A stretch of 64,000 nucleotides of DNA, taken from positions 2,519,001 through 2,583,000 of the forward strand of contig NZ_CP032684.1 in the NCBI RefSeq assembly GCF_003627795.1, read 5' to 3'. The position numbers and the translations under genes were made by a program. The notes beneath the pieces are model-generated. The model saw nothing but the letters and a program-made list of their open reading frames with translations, was not told where the DNA came from and searched no databases. Positions 1-9,389 of the stretch are shown here, piece by piece. Source of the stretch: Rhizobium sp. CCGE531 (GTDB lineage: Bacteria; Pseudomonadota; Alphaproteobacteria; Rhizobiales; Rhizobiaceae). The first letter of the stretch is position 1; every line of letters starts with the position of its first letter.

Positions 1-900
1 TTCAGCCTCGGCATCGCTCGCGGAGATCATCGACTTGCCGACCGGCTCGAAGGTGGCAGGCCGCTCACTTACTATCGGCATGTGGCGCGACCCGGCGGCA
101 CGGCCTGAGCGATCGGCAAAGAATTTCTTGACGATCCGGTCTTCCAGCGAATGGAAGGTCACCACGACAAGGCGCCCGCCCGGCTTGAGGGCGCGCTCGG
201 CTTCAAACAGTGCCTGGGCCAACTCGCCGAGCTCGTCGTTGACGAAAATGCGCAAGGCCTGGAAGACCCTTGTCGCCGGATGAATTTTGTCCTTCGCCTT
301 TCGCGGCGTCACGATCTCGATCAGACCGGCCAAATCACGAGTGGTCACGAAAGGAGCCTCCGCACGCCGTTTCTCGATCGCATGCGCGATGCGCGGCGCC
401 TGCTTTTCCTCGCCCAGAAACACAAAGATGCGAATGAGATCGGCGAGCTTGGCGCGATTGACGACATCGGCAGCCGACACGCCGCTTGCCGACATGCGCA
501 TGTCGAGCGGACCGTTCTTGTTGAAAGAAAAACCGCGCTCGGCCTCGTCGATCTGCATGGAAGAAACGCCGATATCGAGCACGATACCATCAAGGCCGCT
601 CGCCGGCGCATGATCGGCCAGCTCCGAAAACTGCGACTGGATGAGATTGAGATGGCCGGCATGGGTAGAAACGAGCGCCTGCCCCGCCGCAATCGCCGTC
701 GGGTCGCGATCAAGCGCGATCACATCGGCGCCGGCGGCAAGGATGGCCGACGTATAGCCGCCCGCCCCGAACGTTCCATCAAGGATGATCCGGCCAGGCG
801 CGGGGGCAAGCGCCTCGAGCACCTCGGAAAGAAGAACCGGAATGTGGCGAACTGGTCCGCCATCGGCATCAGAAGAACCTCCGCCTGAATTCGCCGCCAT
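1..900 (-). CDS. rsmH: 16S rRNA (cytosine(1402)-N4)-methyltransferase RsmH (3' end outside window)
   Basis: SAM-dependent methyltransferase that N4-methylates C1402 in the P-site region of 16S rRNA. Read on the minus strand from ATG at 898-900, the protein has the N-terminal [11 protein letters not shown] stretch, the glycine-rich SAM motif [11 protein letters not shown], then [11 protein letters not shown] and [15 protein letters not shown]. The late motif [13 protein letters not shown] lies shortly before the window edge. About 300 codons are visible and the frame runs off base 1, so only the C-terminal tail is missing. It lies 14 bp downstream of mraZ on the same strand, the normal mra/dcw cluster order, so both are expected to be transcribed from Pmra. 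Identity is firm. Confidence 0.97.
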   Translation of the reverse strand, partial: MAANSGGGSSDADGGPVRHIPVLLSEVLEALAPAPGRIILDGTFGAGGYTSAILAAGADVIALDRDPTAIAAGQALVSTHAGHLNLIQSQFSELADHAPASGLDGIVLDIGVSSMQIDEAERGFSFNKNGPLDMRMSASGVSAADVVNRAKLADLIRIFVFLGEEKQAPRIAHAIEKRRAEAPFVTTRDLAGLIEIVTPRKAKDKIHPATRVFQALRIFVNDELGELAQALFEAERALKPGGRLVVVTFHSLEDRIVKKFFADRSGRAAGSRHMPIVSERPATFEPVGKSMISASDAEAE

Positions 901-914
901 TCCGTTTCCCCGCT

Positions 915-1355
915 CTATTCCGAGCGCCTGCCCGCCAGCCTGCGCTCCTCTCGTGCCTGCGCCTGCAAGGCCAGGAAGACCTCCGGTCGCCACAATTGAA
1001 AATGATCCGCCCGACCGACGAAGGTCACTTCGCCCGCAATGCCGGTGAAGTCGCGGATGAAATCCGTGACCATCAACCGCCCTTCCGCGTCGAGCTTCAC
1101 AAAGACCCCGCCCCCATGAATGAGGAGCGACATCTGATTTGCCGCCGGCGAAAACGGATCGTCCGCCGCAATCTGACGCTCGAACCGATCGAGCAGATCG
1201 AGACCGCCGACGCTGATCGCCGGAAATACAAAATCCTGGAAGCAATACAGCTCCTGGATATTGCGCTCGGCCAGCACGGAACGAAATGCCGCCGGCACGG
1301 AAACCCGCCCCTTGGTATCGATCCGGTTGGTCGCGTTTGACAGGAAGCGGTTCAT
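915..1355 (-). CDS. mraZ: MraZ, cell-division cluster transcriptional regulator
   Basis: Small DNA-binding protein with two SpoVT/AbrB-like repeats that controls its own mra operon. The protein begins [21 protein letters not shown] and has a second AbrB-like half, [15 protein letters not shown], about 75 residues later; its length (146 aa) is normal. I chose ATG 1355 because rhizobial MraZ proteins begin this way and a GGGGGACGGG tract lies about 11 nt upstream. An in-frame GTG at 1367 would add four residues. The alphaproteobacterial C-terminal extension is short. Four TGGG repeats 177-212 bp upstream are its probable operator, which supports the assignment independently. Confidence 0.95.
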   Translation of the reverse strand: MNRFLSNATNRIDTKGRVSVPAAFRSVLAERNIQELYCFQDFVFPAISVGGLDLLDRFERQIAADDPFSPAANQMSLLIHGGGVFVKLDAEGRLMVTDFIRDFTGIAGEVTFVGRADHFQLWRPEVFLALQAQAREERRLAGRRSE

Positions 1356-1531
1356 GACGCGAAACACCCGTCCCCCACGACCCGCAGGCAGCTACACGCT
1401 CGCAGGCACAGCCAAAATCGGACACAGCTTCGCAAGCCGAAAGAGCCGATGCTCCTTCGACGCTTCCGGAACGGAAGCAATCACGGCCTTGCGATGATTG
1501 GGCACTGGTTTGCCCGTATGCAGTGTTCTTT

Positions 1532-1566
1532 TGGGATACCATGGGACCATATGGGCGTCAATGGGA
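1532..1566 (-). promoter_or_regulatory. Pmra promoter overlapped by four 10-bp-phased MraZ-box repeats
   Basis: On the plus strand, TGGGA (1532), TGGGA (1542), TGGGC (1552) and TGGGA (1562) are spaced exactly 10 bp apart. This is the TGGGN-N5 arrangement known as the MraZ target in E. coli. On the minus strand a promoter-like TTGACG (1561-1556) and TATCCC (1538-1533) are separated by 17 bp and lie inside the repeats, pointing at mraZ. The mRNA leader would be about 170 nt. Repeat spacing and promoter overlap are seen; binding is inferred. Confidence 0.82.
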
Positions 1567-1786
1567 TGAAGCCACGTCTGGCATGGCATCAGCTCGAATA
1601 TTCATAAGCCGTTAAGTTTAACGAAAGGTTAGGATCGACCTCAGCCGACGTCCCGAAACGGATTGTTTTCACAGGCGAAACGCCCCGCCTGCCAGGGCCG
1701 CAAACCTTGGAAATCCAAGGCATCCCGCCATTCCCGAAATTATTTGCGGAAAGCGGGAAACACGCCTTTCCTGCAAGCGCGATGAT

Positions 1787-2187
<401 letters not shown>

Positions 2188-2225
2188 TGGCTCATTAACC
2201 GAGACCGCCCGCAATTGCCACCGAA

Positions 2226-2255
2226 ATATGCGGCATTGTGAGGAACGGATGTCAA
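2226..2255 (-). promoter_or_regulatory. Probable rnpB promoter
   Basis: On the minus strand a consensus -35, TTGACA (2255-2250), is followed after 18 bp by GCATAT (2231-2226). This would start transcription roughly 30 nt before the P1 helix of RNase P RNA. The -35 overlaps the stop codon of the upstream oxidoreductase gene. Inferred from consensus only. Confidence 0.55.
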
Positions 2256-3445
2256 TTGCGGAAATGCGCTGCGAAATCCGTGCCGTAGCCTTCATCCTTG
2301 ATTCGATCTGCGAGCAGCAGCTCCGCCCCCAGCCGGCCGATTTCGTCGGAACTCTTGGCAGCCGTGCCGCAACCGCCGGTCAGAACCGCCACACGCGGTG
2401 ACGAAGTGTAGCCGATCATGGGATAGCCTGATGGCGAATAGGAAACGGCACAGGAATTGGTGAAAGCCGGAGGGCGCTGCACGCCAGGAACGAGCGCGTG
2501 GAAGATCCGCACCAGATGTTCGCGGGCCTTGTCGCGCCCGGCCGCGCGAAACCAGGCACGCAATTCCGCCTCGGTCTCGAATTGAAGATCATCGGGATCG
2601 CCGCCGATCTTGATGTAGTGCCTGCCGTCGGGATAACGGATCGGCGGCAGCATGTAGATGCTGTCCACATCATCAGGCGTCACGGATATCAACGAGGGCA
2701 TGCCGGAAAGCGCCTCGGCTTCCGCTTCGCCGACCTCGAAGAAGGTGACCGTGCGGCCATAAACCTTCATCTCAACAGGTCGCGGCAAGAGACTCTCCGC
2801 AATGGAGAAACCGCCAGCGGCCAGCAGGATTTTTTCGGCGCTGAAAGTCTCGCCCTCCGCGGTCGTGACGATCGCGAGACCACCCTCGTCGCGGATCGAT
2901 AGTGCCGTCTGCTTGATGACCCGCGCGCCGGCTTTTTCCGCCAGCAGCGACTGCGCCTTCACCAGCCGGCGCGGACTGATATGACCTGCCCCACGCGGTT
3001 CGAAGACCCCTTCGCTTCCCGATGCGAAGGAGAAGAAGGGGAACTTCTTCTTGAGCTCCGCGTCGCCGAGGATTTCCGTTTGAACGCCGAGCCGACCGGC
3101 CGCTTCGACGACATCGCCGACATAAGTGGTTTCCCCTCCCCGTTTCGGACCGGTGACGAGGCAACCGACGGGCGCATAGAACTGGATGCCGCTTTCCTGC
3201 TCGATTTCCGCGTAGCGGTCGATCGAACGGTTCGCAAGGCGGGCCCAATCCGTATCGGGATCGATCGTGCGCGTGATGCGGCCTTCGTCGTAATGGCTGC
3301 CGAAGACGCCCCGATGGCTGGCGCGATCTTCGGGTTCATCCGGCCCGATGACGGCAATGCCGTCGGTTTGCCTGGCCAGGTGACGGGCAGCGGCTGCCCC
3401 CATCATGCCCCGGCCGACGACGATGAACCTGAAATCCGCTGCCAT
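2252..3445 (-). CDS. FAD-dependent oxidoreductase of the DAO / sarcosine oxidase-like family
   Basis: 397-residue flavoprotein with an N-terminal dinucleotide-binding motif VVGRGMMGAAAARHL (GxGxxG at residues 11-16). A central substrate domain follows and the C-terminal motif TGGCGTAAKSS closes the FAD site, the layout of monomeric sarcosine / N-methyltryptophan oxidases. Such enzymes oxidise secondary or N-methylated amino acids; the substrate here is unknown. The N-terminal segment ASHRGVFGSHYDEGRITRT resembles the region near the covalent-flavin His in that family, but I cannot assign the attachment cysteine. Start ATG 3445 has GGGG 8-11 nt upstream. It stands alone between rnpB and a lytic transglycosylase gene. 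Confidence 0.85.
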   Translation of the reverse strand: MAADFRFIVVGRGMMGAAAARHLARQTDGIAVIGPDEPEDRASHRGVFGSHYDEGRITRTIDPDTDWARLANRSIDRYAEIEQESGIQFYAPVGCLVTGPKRGGETTYVGDVVEAAGRLGVQTEILGDAELKKKFPFFSFASGSEGVFEPRGAGHISPRRLVKAQSLLAEKAGARVIKQTALSIRDEGGLAIVTTAEGETFSAEKILLAAGGFSIAESLLPRPVEMKVYGRTVTFFEVGEAEAEALSGMPSLISVTPDDVDSIYMLPPIRYPDGRHYIKIGGDPDDLQFETEAELRAWFRAAGRDKAREHLVRIFHALVPGVQRPPAFTNSCAVSYSPSGYPMIGYTSSPRVAVLTGGCGTAAKSSDEIGRLGAELLLADRIKDEGYGTDFAAHFRN

Positions 3446-3526
3446 GCTATAATCCCCGCAAATAATAGCGGTTCGATAGCATGGAAAGAGATTCCGCCCT
3501 ACCCGTAATCCCTGGCTCCGCGGATG

Positions 3527-4084
3527 TCAGTCCAGCAGCGCCAGCACCTTGCCGCAGTAACGCTTCGAGATCGGGTTCATGCGCGTGGCGCCGTGGCCGG
3601 CATTGTATTTGAGGATGGTGTTGCAGGTCGGACCGCCGCCGAGATTCTGGGCCATGGCCAGGTACTTCATGCCGAACCTGATATTCGTCTCGGGATCATA
3701 GAGCCCCTTGGCCTGTCCGGCATATCCCATCAGCCGGGCGGTTGCCGGCTTGATCTGCATCAGGCCGATCTCGCCTGCGCTGCCCCGGGTTTTCGGATTG
3801 AAATTGCTTTCGATCTTGATGACGGCGGTCGCCAGTTCCACCGCCACGCCGTTCTGCTTGGCATATTTGGCAATCAGGGCGGAGTAGCGATTTTGCCGTG
3901 CGAAGGAGGTTTCTGCGTCACGCAATTCGGCGGGAACGTTTGGCATCGGAAAGCCGGTGGTGCGGCTGACGATCTTGAGTGGAACCGTTTTCTGCTTTGC
4001 GCCGCGCTGGGCCGCAAAGGCGCAATCATATCCCGCCAGCAGCACGCCCACGCATGCCACAGCCGCAACAATCAAATTTTTCAT
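3527..4084 (-). CDS. Secreted SLT-type lytic transglycosylase (small)
   Basis: 185-residue exported muramidase-like enzyme that would cleave the MurNAc-GlcNAc bond of peptidoglycan. It starts MKNLIVAAVACVG, a signal peptide ending near AFA-AQ, and then has the SLT fold: catalytic Glu in VIKIESNFNP, GEIGLMQIKPATA, ETNIRFGMKYL and ILKYNAGHG. I chose ATG 4084 because the signal peptide starts there and GGAG lies 10 nt upstream; an upstream in-frame start would add 13 unlikely residues. It is downstream of the amidase and TerB/DnaJ genes on the same strand but after a 266-bp gap, so it may have its own promoter. Related domain architecture recurs at 8193. Confidence 0.9.
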   Translation of the reverse strand: MKNLIVAAVACVGVLLAGYDCAFAAQRGAKQKTVPLKIVSRTTGFPMPNVPAELRDAETSFARQNRYSALIAKYAKQNGVAVELATAVIKIESNFNPKTRGSAGEIGLMQIKPATARLMGYAGQAKGLYDPETNIRFGMKYLAMAQNLGGGPTCNTILKYNAGHGATRMNPISKRYCGKVLALLD

Positions 4085-4350
4085 GTAGTCTTTTGTCTCC
4101 AGGGGCGGGACCGCGGACAGCACAAGCCGTCACGTCCGGCTGGAGGCAAAAAGAGCCGCCGGAATGCACAGTCCCCATTAGTCGTCTACGGTCGCGCGAC
4201 ACACAAACACAGACGGCGCGACCGCCGTTCAGCGAGCGCCGTTAGACCAATGCAATGCGGAGATAATAGGGAAAAGATGTGGCGTAGCAGGGAGTTACGC
4301 ATTTTACCATAAATAGCCGGCTATAAACATAGCCGGCGACAGCGACGAGG

Positions 4351-5112
4351 CTACGAATAGCGCGGCAGCGCGGATAGAAGACGATGAAGCGTATCGATCG
4401 TGGAAAAATCGGCGATGCCGTCCACGCGCTCCTGGCGGAAATGGCGCTGAAAGGCTTCGACATCCCCCTTCAGCTTCTCCGAGAATTCCCCCGTTATTTC
4501 AGTGCTGTAGCCATAAAGCGAGAGCATGGACTGCAGCGCCTCGATCGGTTGGCCGACATCGCCCTTCTGGAAGAACCTGCCGCCGGTGATCGGCGCCGGT
4601 TCCACCCAATGGCCCACCCCTGCCTTAGCCAGCTCCGCCCAAGGGAATTTTTCGCCCGGATCCACCTTTCGCACCGGCGCCACGTCAGAGTGTCCGAGCA
4701 CGCGTTCAGGCGCGATTGCCCAGCGTTGGCCGCAATCGCGACACAGTTCGACGACCGCTTCGACCTGCGCATCGGGGAATTCAGGCAGTCCGCCGGGGTG
4801 GCCTGCATTGGCGATCTCGATGCCGATCGACCGTGAATTGATGTCGGTATCGCCATGCCAGGAGCTCTTGCCCGCATGCCAGGCTCGACGCTCTTCCGGA
4901 ACGAGCTGCGCGATGCGTCCGTCCTCGAAAACGAAATAGTGGCTCGATACCTGGCTCTCGGGGCGACAGAGCCAATCGAGAGCGCCCTCGGCCGTGCCCA
5001 TGCCGGTATAATGCAGAAGAATGATATCGGGCCGGCACCCATCCCGCCGCTCGCCATGGTTCGGCGAAGGCTGCACATGGGCGCGAGTGAAATCGGCCTT
5101 AAATGCACTCAT
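4351..5112 (-). CDS. N-acetylmuramoyl-L-alanine amidase (AmpD/Amidase_2) with C-terminal peptidoglycan-binding domain
   Basis: 253 residues. The N-terminal half is an Amidase_2 zinc amidase: the first Zn-binding His is in IILLHYTGM, followed by SHYFVFEDG, AWHAGKSSW, SIGIEIANAG and the late motif VLGHSDVAPVRKVDPG. Residues from about 185 (GDVGQPIEALQSMLSLYGY) form a PG_binding_1 domain. It would cut the lactyl-L-Ala amide of muropeptides in recycling or wall remodelling. There is no obvious signal peptide, as for cytoplasmic AmpD-like recycling amidases. Its ATG overlaps the stop of the preceding TerB/DnaJ gene by 4 nt (ATGA), so the two are translationally coupled. Confidence 0.93.
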   Translation of the reverse strand: MSAFKADFTRAHVQPSPNHGERRDGCRPDIILLHYTGMGTAEGALDWLCRPESQVSSHYFVFEDGRIAQLVPEERRAWHAGKSSWHGDTDINSRSIGIEIANAGHPGGLPEFPDAQVEAVVELCRDCGQRWAIAPERVLGHSDVAPVRKVDPGEKFPWAELAKAGVGHWVEPAPITGGRFFQKGDVGQPIEALQSMLSLYGYSTEITGEFSEKLKGDVEAFQRHFRQERVDGIADFSTIDTLHRLLSALPRYS

Positions 5113-5819
5113 GCGGCGCGGCGTTCTTTCTCGATCTCGGCATAAGCCGCATTCAGGGCTGCCATGCGCTCATTGGCGATGGCATGGAACTCCTCCGGAA
5201 CCCCTCGCGACATCAGGCGATCCGGATGGTTCTCATAAACGAGGCCATGATAGCGGCGGCGAATCGTCGGAAAATCGTCCTGCCGCGATACGCCGAGCAC
5301 CTTGTAGGGGTCACGGCCGCTGACGCTCACATGCCGTGCCATGATCTGCTCGAACCGCTCCTCGCTCATATGGAAGATCTCGGCGACATGCTGAAGAAAG
5401 GCCATTTCCTTCTCATGGATCAAGCCATCGGCCTTGGCGATGTGGAACAGGCCGTCCAGCACGTCTTCCAGCACCGGGCAGTTCTTCGTGCAGGTCTCGC
5501 AAAGCGAAGACAGCCGCTCCGCATAGGCCTCGTAGCCGGCCACATCCTGACGGGCCAGATTATAAAGGCGTGCGACGTTCTTGGCCTGGTCGGGAGGGAA
5601 TTCGAAGATCTCGCGAAACGCATTGATCTCGTTTTCCGTCACCACGCCATCGGCCTTCGCCATCTTGGCCGAAAGCGCGATAATGGCGACGGAAAACGCC
5701 ACTTTGCGCCGGGTTTCCGGGTCGCCTTCGAAGACGGTGCGAATAGCCTCGACCACCGCCGACAGGGCATTGCCGGCCGTGCTACCGATAGCATTCAGCA
5801 ATTTTTCCCAAAACGACAT
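5109..5819 (-). CDS. TerB-like domain plus C-terminal J-domain protein (DjlA-like)
   Basis: 236 residues. An N-terminal hydrophobic/amphipathic segment (MSFWEKLLNAIGSTAGNAL) is followed by a TerB-type helical domain (KMAKADGVVTENEI and, as a repeat, HIAKADGLIHEKEM). A C-terminal J-domain carries the diagnostic HPD (ENHPDRLMSRG) after DPYKVLGVSR. This is the architecture of DjlA co-chaperones, which stimulate DnaK at the membrane, although E. coli DjlA has a clearer N-terminal anchor. ATG 5819 was chosen because everything upstream in frame reads as non-coding. It forms a two-gene operon with the amidase (4-nt overlap). Function is inferred from domains. Confidence 0.88.
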   Translation of the reverse strand: MSFWEKLLNAIGSTAGNALSAVVEAIRTVFEGDPETRRKVAFSVAIIALSAKMAKADGVVTENEINAFREIFEFPPDQAKNVARLYNLARQDVAGYEAYAERLSSLCETCTKNCPVLEDVLDGLFHIAKADGLIHEKEMAFLQHVAEIFHMSEERFEQIMARHVSVSGRDPYKVLGVSRQDDFPTIRRRYHGLVYENHPDRLMSRGVPEEFHAIANERMAALNAAYAEIEKERRAA

Positions 5820-6092
5820 GGTGGTTCCAACGGCCTCTAAACAGTAGAACACCTTGATCAAATTATAGTTGCCATTGCAAGCAGTCCATTCGTCGCAAGG
5901 CGGAAAACTCTTTTCACAATTTGGTAATGATTGCGTACTTCGCGCCTCATCCGATGGTGCACAATCTGCCCCCCAGCGGCAAAACAAACCGCGTATTTCT
6001 TAAATTCTTTACTTTACACCCATGCCCGCCTGTCGCATCCATTCCCACCTCAACCATTGAAATGAAGCAGCTTGACTGCAAGGAGGATCTCC

Positions 6093-7304
6093 ATGGCCAA
6101 ACAGAAAGTCGCAATGCTCACCGCCGGCGGATTGGCGCCCTGCCTTTCTTCCGCGGTTGGCGGGCTGATCCAGCGCTACAGCGACGTGGCACCTGATCTC
6201 GACATCATCGCCTATCGTTCCGGCTATCAGGGCGTCCTGCTGGGAGACAGCATCGACGTGACCCCGTCCATGCGCGAACAGGCCTATCTGTTGCATCGCT
6301 ATGGCGGCTCGCCGATCGGCAACAGCCGCGTCAAGCTCACCAACATTGCCGATTGCGTCAAGCGCGGCCTGGTCAAGGAAGGCGAAAACCCGCTGCGCGT
6401 CGCAGCCGAGCGCCTGGCTTCCGACGGCATCACCATCCTTCACACGATCGGCGGCGACGACACCAATACCACCGCGGCGGATCTTGCCGCCTATCTCGGC
6501 GCCAACGGTTACAATCTGACCGTCGTCGGCCTGCCGAAGACTGTTGATAACGATGTCGTGCCGATCCGCCAGTCTCTTGGCGCCTGGACGGCAGCCGAGG
6601 TCGGCGCGGATTTCTTCGACAATGTCAGCAACGAACAGACCGCCGCGCCGCGCACGCTGGTTATTCATGAAGTGATGGGCCGCCACTGTGGCTGGCTGAC
6701 GGCCGCAACGGCGCGCGCCTATATCCAGAAGACCAGCGCCAACGAATATGTCGACGGCTTCATGATGAATGCCGAATTGAAACGCATCGACGGCCTTTAT
6801 CTGCCGGAAATGGCATTCGATATCGAGGCGGAAGGCGAACGCCTGCGCGCCAGCATGGAAAAGACCGGCCAGGTGACGCTGTTCGTGTCCGAAGGTGCCG
6901 GTCTCGATGCCATCGTCGCCGAACGCGAAGCCGCCGGCGAAACCGTCAAGCGTGACGCCTTCGGCCATGTGAAGATCGATACGATCAATGTCGGTGGCTG
7001 GTTCCAGAAGCAGTTCGCCGCGATTATCGGCGCCGAACGCTCCATGGTGCAGAAATCGGGCTATTTCGCACGCTCCGCGCCAGCGAATGGCGAGGATCTC
7101 CGCCTGATCCAGGGCATGGTCGATCTCGCCGTGGAAAGCGCGCTCAATAAGGTATCGGGCGTCACCGGCCATGACGAAGGTCAGGGCGGCAAGCTGCGTG
7201 TCATCGAATTCCCCCGCATCAAGGGCGGCAAGGCATTCGACATCACGCAGCCGTGGTTCGCCGACGTGATGGACCATATCGGGCAGAAATACACACAGGC
7301 CTGA
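6093..7304 (+). CDS. pfp: Pyrophosphate-dependent 6-phosphofructokinase
   Basis: 403-residue phosphofructokinase of the PPi-using type, catalysing reversible phosphorylation of fructose 6-phosphate in the cytoplasm. The sequence shows the N-terminal nucleotide/PPi site LTAGGLAPCLSSAVGG, the GGDDTNT motif (the second Asp in place of the Gly of ATP enzymes marks PPi use) and the catalytic GLPKTVDNDV segment. EVMGRHCGWL binds the sugar phosphate. ATG 6093 has a perfect AAGGAGG 7 nt upstream. Rhizobia generally lack a classical ATP-PFK, so this enzyme supports gluconeogenic or limited EMP flux. It is divergent from the TerB/DnaJ gene across a 273-bp gap and probably monocistronic. Confidence 0.95.
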   Translation: MAKQKVAMLTAGGLAPCLSSAVGGLIQRYSDVAPDLDIIAYRSGYQGVLLGDSIDVTPSMREQAYLLHRYGGSPIGNSRVKLTNIADCVKRGLVKEGENPLRVAAERLASDGITILHTIGGDDTNTTAADLAAYLGANGYNLTVVGLPKTVDNDVVPIRQSLGAWTAAEVGADFFDNVSNEQTAAPRTLVIHEVMGRHCGWLTAATARAYIQKTSANEYVDGFMMNAELKRIDGLYLPEMAFDIEAEGERLRASMEKTGQVTLFVSEGAGLDAIVAEREAAGETVKRDAFGHVKIDTINVGGWFQKQFAAIIGAERSMVQKSGYFARSAPANGEDLRLIQGMVDLAVESALNKVSGVTGHDEGQGGKLRVIEFPRIKGGKAFDITQPWFADVMDHIGQKYTQA

Positions 7305-7372
7305 TTGATCTGCGATCAATCGGCCTGATCTGTGATCAAGCGGCCTGATCACGATCAAGCGGATTGACGGAT
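7297..7372 (+). repeat. Short imperfect tandem repeats with GATCAA palindromes behind pfp
   Basis: About three degenerate 19-24 bp units, each GGCCTGATC...GATCAAGCGG-like, begin inside the pfp stop codon (7297-7320, 7321-7340, 7341-7359) with a decayed fourth. The first unit contains TTGATC-TGC-GATCAA, able to form a small hairpin. There is no U-run, so an intrinsic terminator is not evident. It fills the gap to the LysE gene. Confidence 0.6.
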
Positions 7373-7423
7373 CGCAACTCCGGTGTCTTTGCTGGCGGCG
7401 GAAGAGGAATAGAGGAGGATTCT

Positions 7424-8059
7424 ATGTCCATCGAAACCTGGCTCGCTTTCGCCGCCGCGTCCTGCATCATGCTGGCCATACCGGGTCCGACCATTCTCCT
7501 TGTCATATCCTATGCGCTGGGCCACGGCCGCAAGACGGCCTTGGCAACCGTGACCGGTGTCACTTTGGGCGATTTTACGGCAATGACCGCCTCCCTGGCC
7601 GGCCTGGGCGCCCTTCTCGCCACTTCGGCGGCATTGTTTACGATTCTTAAGCTGATCGGCGCTGCCTACCTCGTTTTCCTCGGAATCAAGCTCTGGAGAG
7701 CGCCGATCGTGACGGGTCCGATGGGCGACAACGACAATCTCCCTGAGGAAAAACCGCTGAAAATTATGTTGCACGCATATGTTGTAACGGCACTCAACCC
7801 GAAGAGCATCGTCTTCTTCATCGCTTTCGTGCCGCAATTTCTCGACATGTCGAAGCCATTTCTTGAGCAAACGCTTATCTTGGAGGCAACTTTCCTCACT
7901 TTGGCGGCATTGAACTCGCTCATTTACGTGTTCGTAGCCGACATGGCACGCGGCTTCATCCGCAAGGCAAGCGTGCAACGCGCTGTCAACAGAACCGGTG
8001 GCACCCTGTTGATTGCCGCCGGTGCAGTGACCGCCGGATACCGCCGGATGGCCGCCTGA
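7424..8059 (+). CDS. LysE/RhtB-family amino-acid exporter
   Basis: 211-residue inner-membrane protein with about six hydrophobic segments. The family signature AIPGPTILLVISYALGHGRK is at residues 18-37 and the central LNPKSIVFFIAFVPQF motif is typical of LysE/RhtB/YfiK exporters of amino acids or derivatives. The substrate cannot be read from sequence. ATG 7424 has AGGAGG 6 nt upstream; an earlier in-frame start would add 20 non-conserved residues. It lies 119 bp after pfp behind a small repeat block and may have its own promoter. Confidence 0.9.
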   Translation: MSIETWLAFAAASCIMLAIPGPTILLVISYALGHGRKTALATVTGVTLGDFTAMTASLAGLGALLATSAALFTILKLIGAAYLVFLGIKLWRAPIVTGPMGDNDNLPEEKPLKIMLHAYVVTALNPKSIVFFIAFVPQFLDMSKPFLEQTLILEATFLTLAALNSLIYVFVADMARGFIRKASVQRAVNRTGGTLLIAAGAVTAGYRRMAA

Positions 8060-8192
8060 GGCGGTGCAGGGTTGCGGGCCGATCACGGATAGGTTAATGG
8101 GGATTCATAATTTTATCGATCCTGTGATCGAATTTGACGGTCCTGTGGCCGAATTGCATCGAAATTAGGTTTGGCTTTTCGAAAGTGACAGA

Positions 8193-9359
8193 ATGGTAGC
8201 GATCGGATTTCCCAGCCTGAAGCGCAGTGTTGCCTTGTCGGCAATGATGTGCGGCGCTCTCGCCGGGTGCGCAAGCACTCAGCAGCAGACGTCTCAGGCA
8301 GAACTCCCGTCGGCACACACCAACGTGCCGCATCCGAATACGACCCTGACCGCAACCGGCTCTGCCTCGTCGACGGGTGGCACGGCAATGGCCGCAGTAG
8401 CGCCGGCATTCATCGGGCCGCGGCAGCCGCAACAACAGGCAGCACTGGCAAAATCCGGCCGCGCTGCCCCGGGCACGGTAAACGCCGCTCCCGGCACCAT
8501 GAACCAGCAGCAGATCGATGCAGCGCAAGCTCGCTTCGGTGCCCCGGTGGCAAACGCGCCCAACCAGGGAACCACTGCCATTGCCGCGGCGACCGGTGCG
8601 CCTGCCGGCAATACGACGACGACGGCTGCCGCCTATGCCGCATCCGACGTGCCGCTCGTGCCTTCCGTGGTCGCGATCCCGATGCCTAACCCGGCACGTC
8701 CTGGCGACGCCGCCCTGACACCGGTCTCGGCCTCTGTCGCGCAAGGCGAGCCGACCATTCCGATGACGTCGGATGTTGCCGCTATTCAGGTTGCCGTGCC
8801 GACGCCCCGTCCCGGATCCGGGGCGCAGGCGGAAGTCGCCTTCGCGACGCCGGCACAGATCGGCCAGCCGCGCTATGTGGACAACCGCATGCATTATGAT
8901 TTCAATTTCGACAGCAGCGGCCCGACGGTCGTTCCTGCGGTGATGACGACCCGCACCCCGAATTACGATTCAGACGTCCCCGCCGAGGAAAAGGGCTACG
9001 TCTCCAAGCTTATCCAGAAGTACGCCAAGCTCTACGAAATCCCGGAATCGCTGATCCATCGCGTCGTTCACCGCGAGAGCCGCTATAATCCGAAGGCTTA
9101 CAACCGGGCCGGATATTTCGGCCTGATGCAGATCAAGTACAATACAGCCAAGTCCATGGGTTACCAGGGCCCGGCGTCCGGCCTCCTCGATGCGGAAACC
9201 AACATCAAATACGCCGCCAAATATCTGCGCGGCGCATGGATGACGGCAGACAGCAAGGCCGAAAACAAGGAAACCAACGCCGTTCAGCTCTATGCGCGTG
9301 GCTACTACTACGATGCCAAGCGCAAGGGCCTGACTGATGTCGCCAACGGCGATTACTGA
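8193..9359 (+). CDS. Lipoprotein lytic transglycosylase with long Pro/Ala/Thr-rich linker
   Basis: 388 residues. A lipoprotein signal ends in the lipobox LAGC (Cys about 26), so the protein should be lipidated. Residues about 30-250 are a low-complexity Ala/Pro/Thr/Gln linker with no domain I recognise. The C-terminal ~120 residues form an SLT domain: YVSKLIQKYAKLYEIPESL, catalytic Glu in VVHRESRYNP, GYFGLMQIKYNTA, ETNIKYAAKYL and QLYARGYYYDAKRKG. The linker could span the periplasm from the outer membrane to the murein. It has the same catalytic architecture as the small enzyme at 3527 but with a membrane tether. Confidence 0.9.
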   Translation: MVAIGFPSLKRSVALSAMMCGALAGCASTQQQTSQAELPSAHTNVPHPNTTLTATGSASSTGGTAMAAVAPAFIGPRQPQQQAALAKSGRAAPGTVNAAPGTMNQQQIDAAQARFGAPVANAPNQGTTAIAAATGAPAGNTTTTAAAYAASDVPLVPSVVAIPMPNPARPGDAALTPVSASVAQGEPTIPMTSDVAAIQVAVPTPRPGSGAQAEVAFATPAQIGQPRYVDNRMHYDFNFDSSGPTVVPAVMTTRTPNYDSDVPAEEKGYVSKLIQKYAKLYEIPESLIHRVVHRESRYNPKAYNRAGYFGLMQIKYNTAKSMGYQGPASGLLDAETNIKYAAKYLRGAWMTADSKAENKETNAVQLYARGYYYDAKRKGLTDVANGDY

Positions 9360-9389
9360 TTTTACCGGGACATTTTGAAAGCCGGCTTA

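Noticed and set aside
6009..7358. Long 449-codon open frame on the minus strand
   Set aside because: It is antisense to pfp, whose motifs are unmistakable; the long frame is an effect of high GC codon use.
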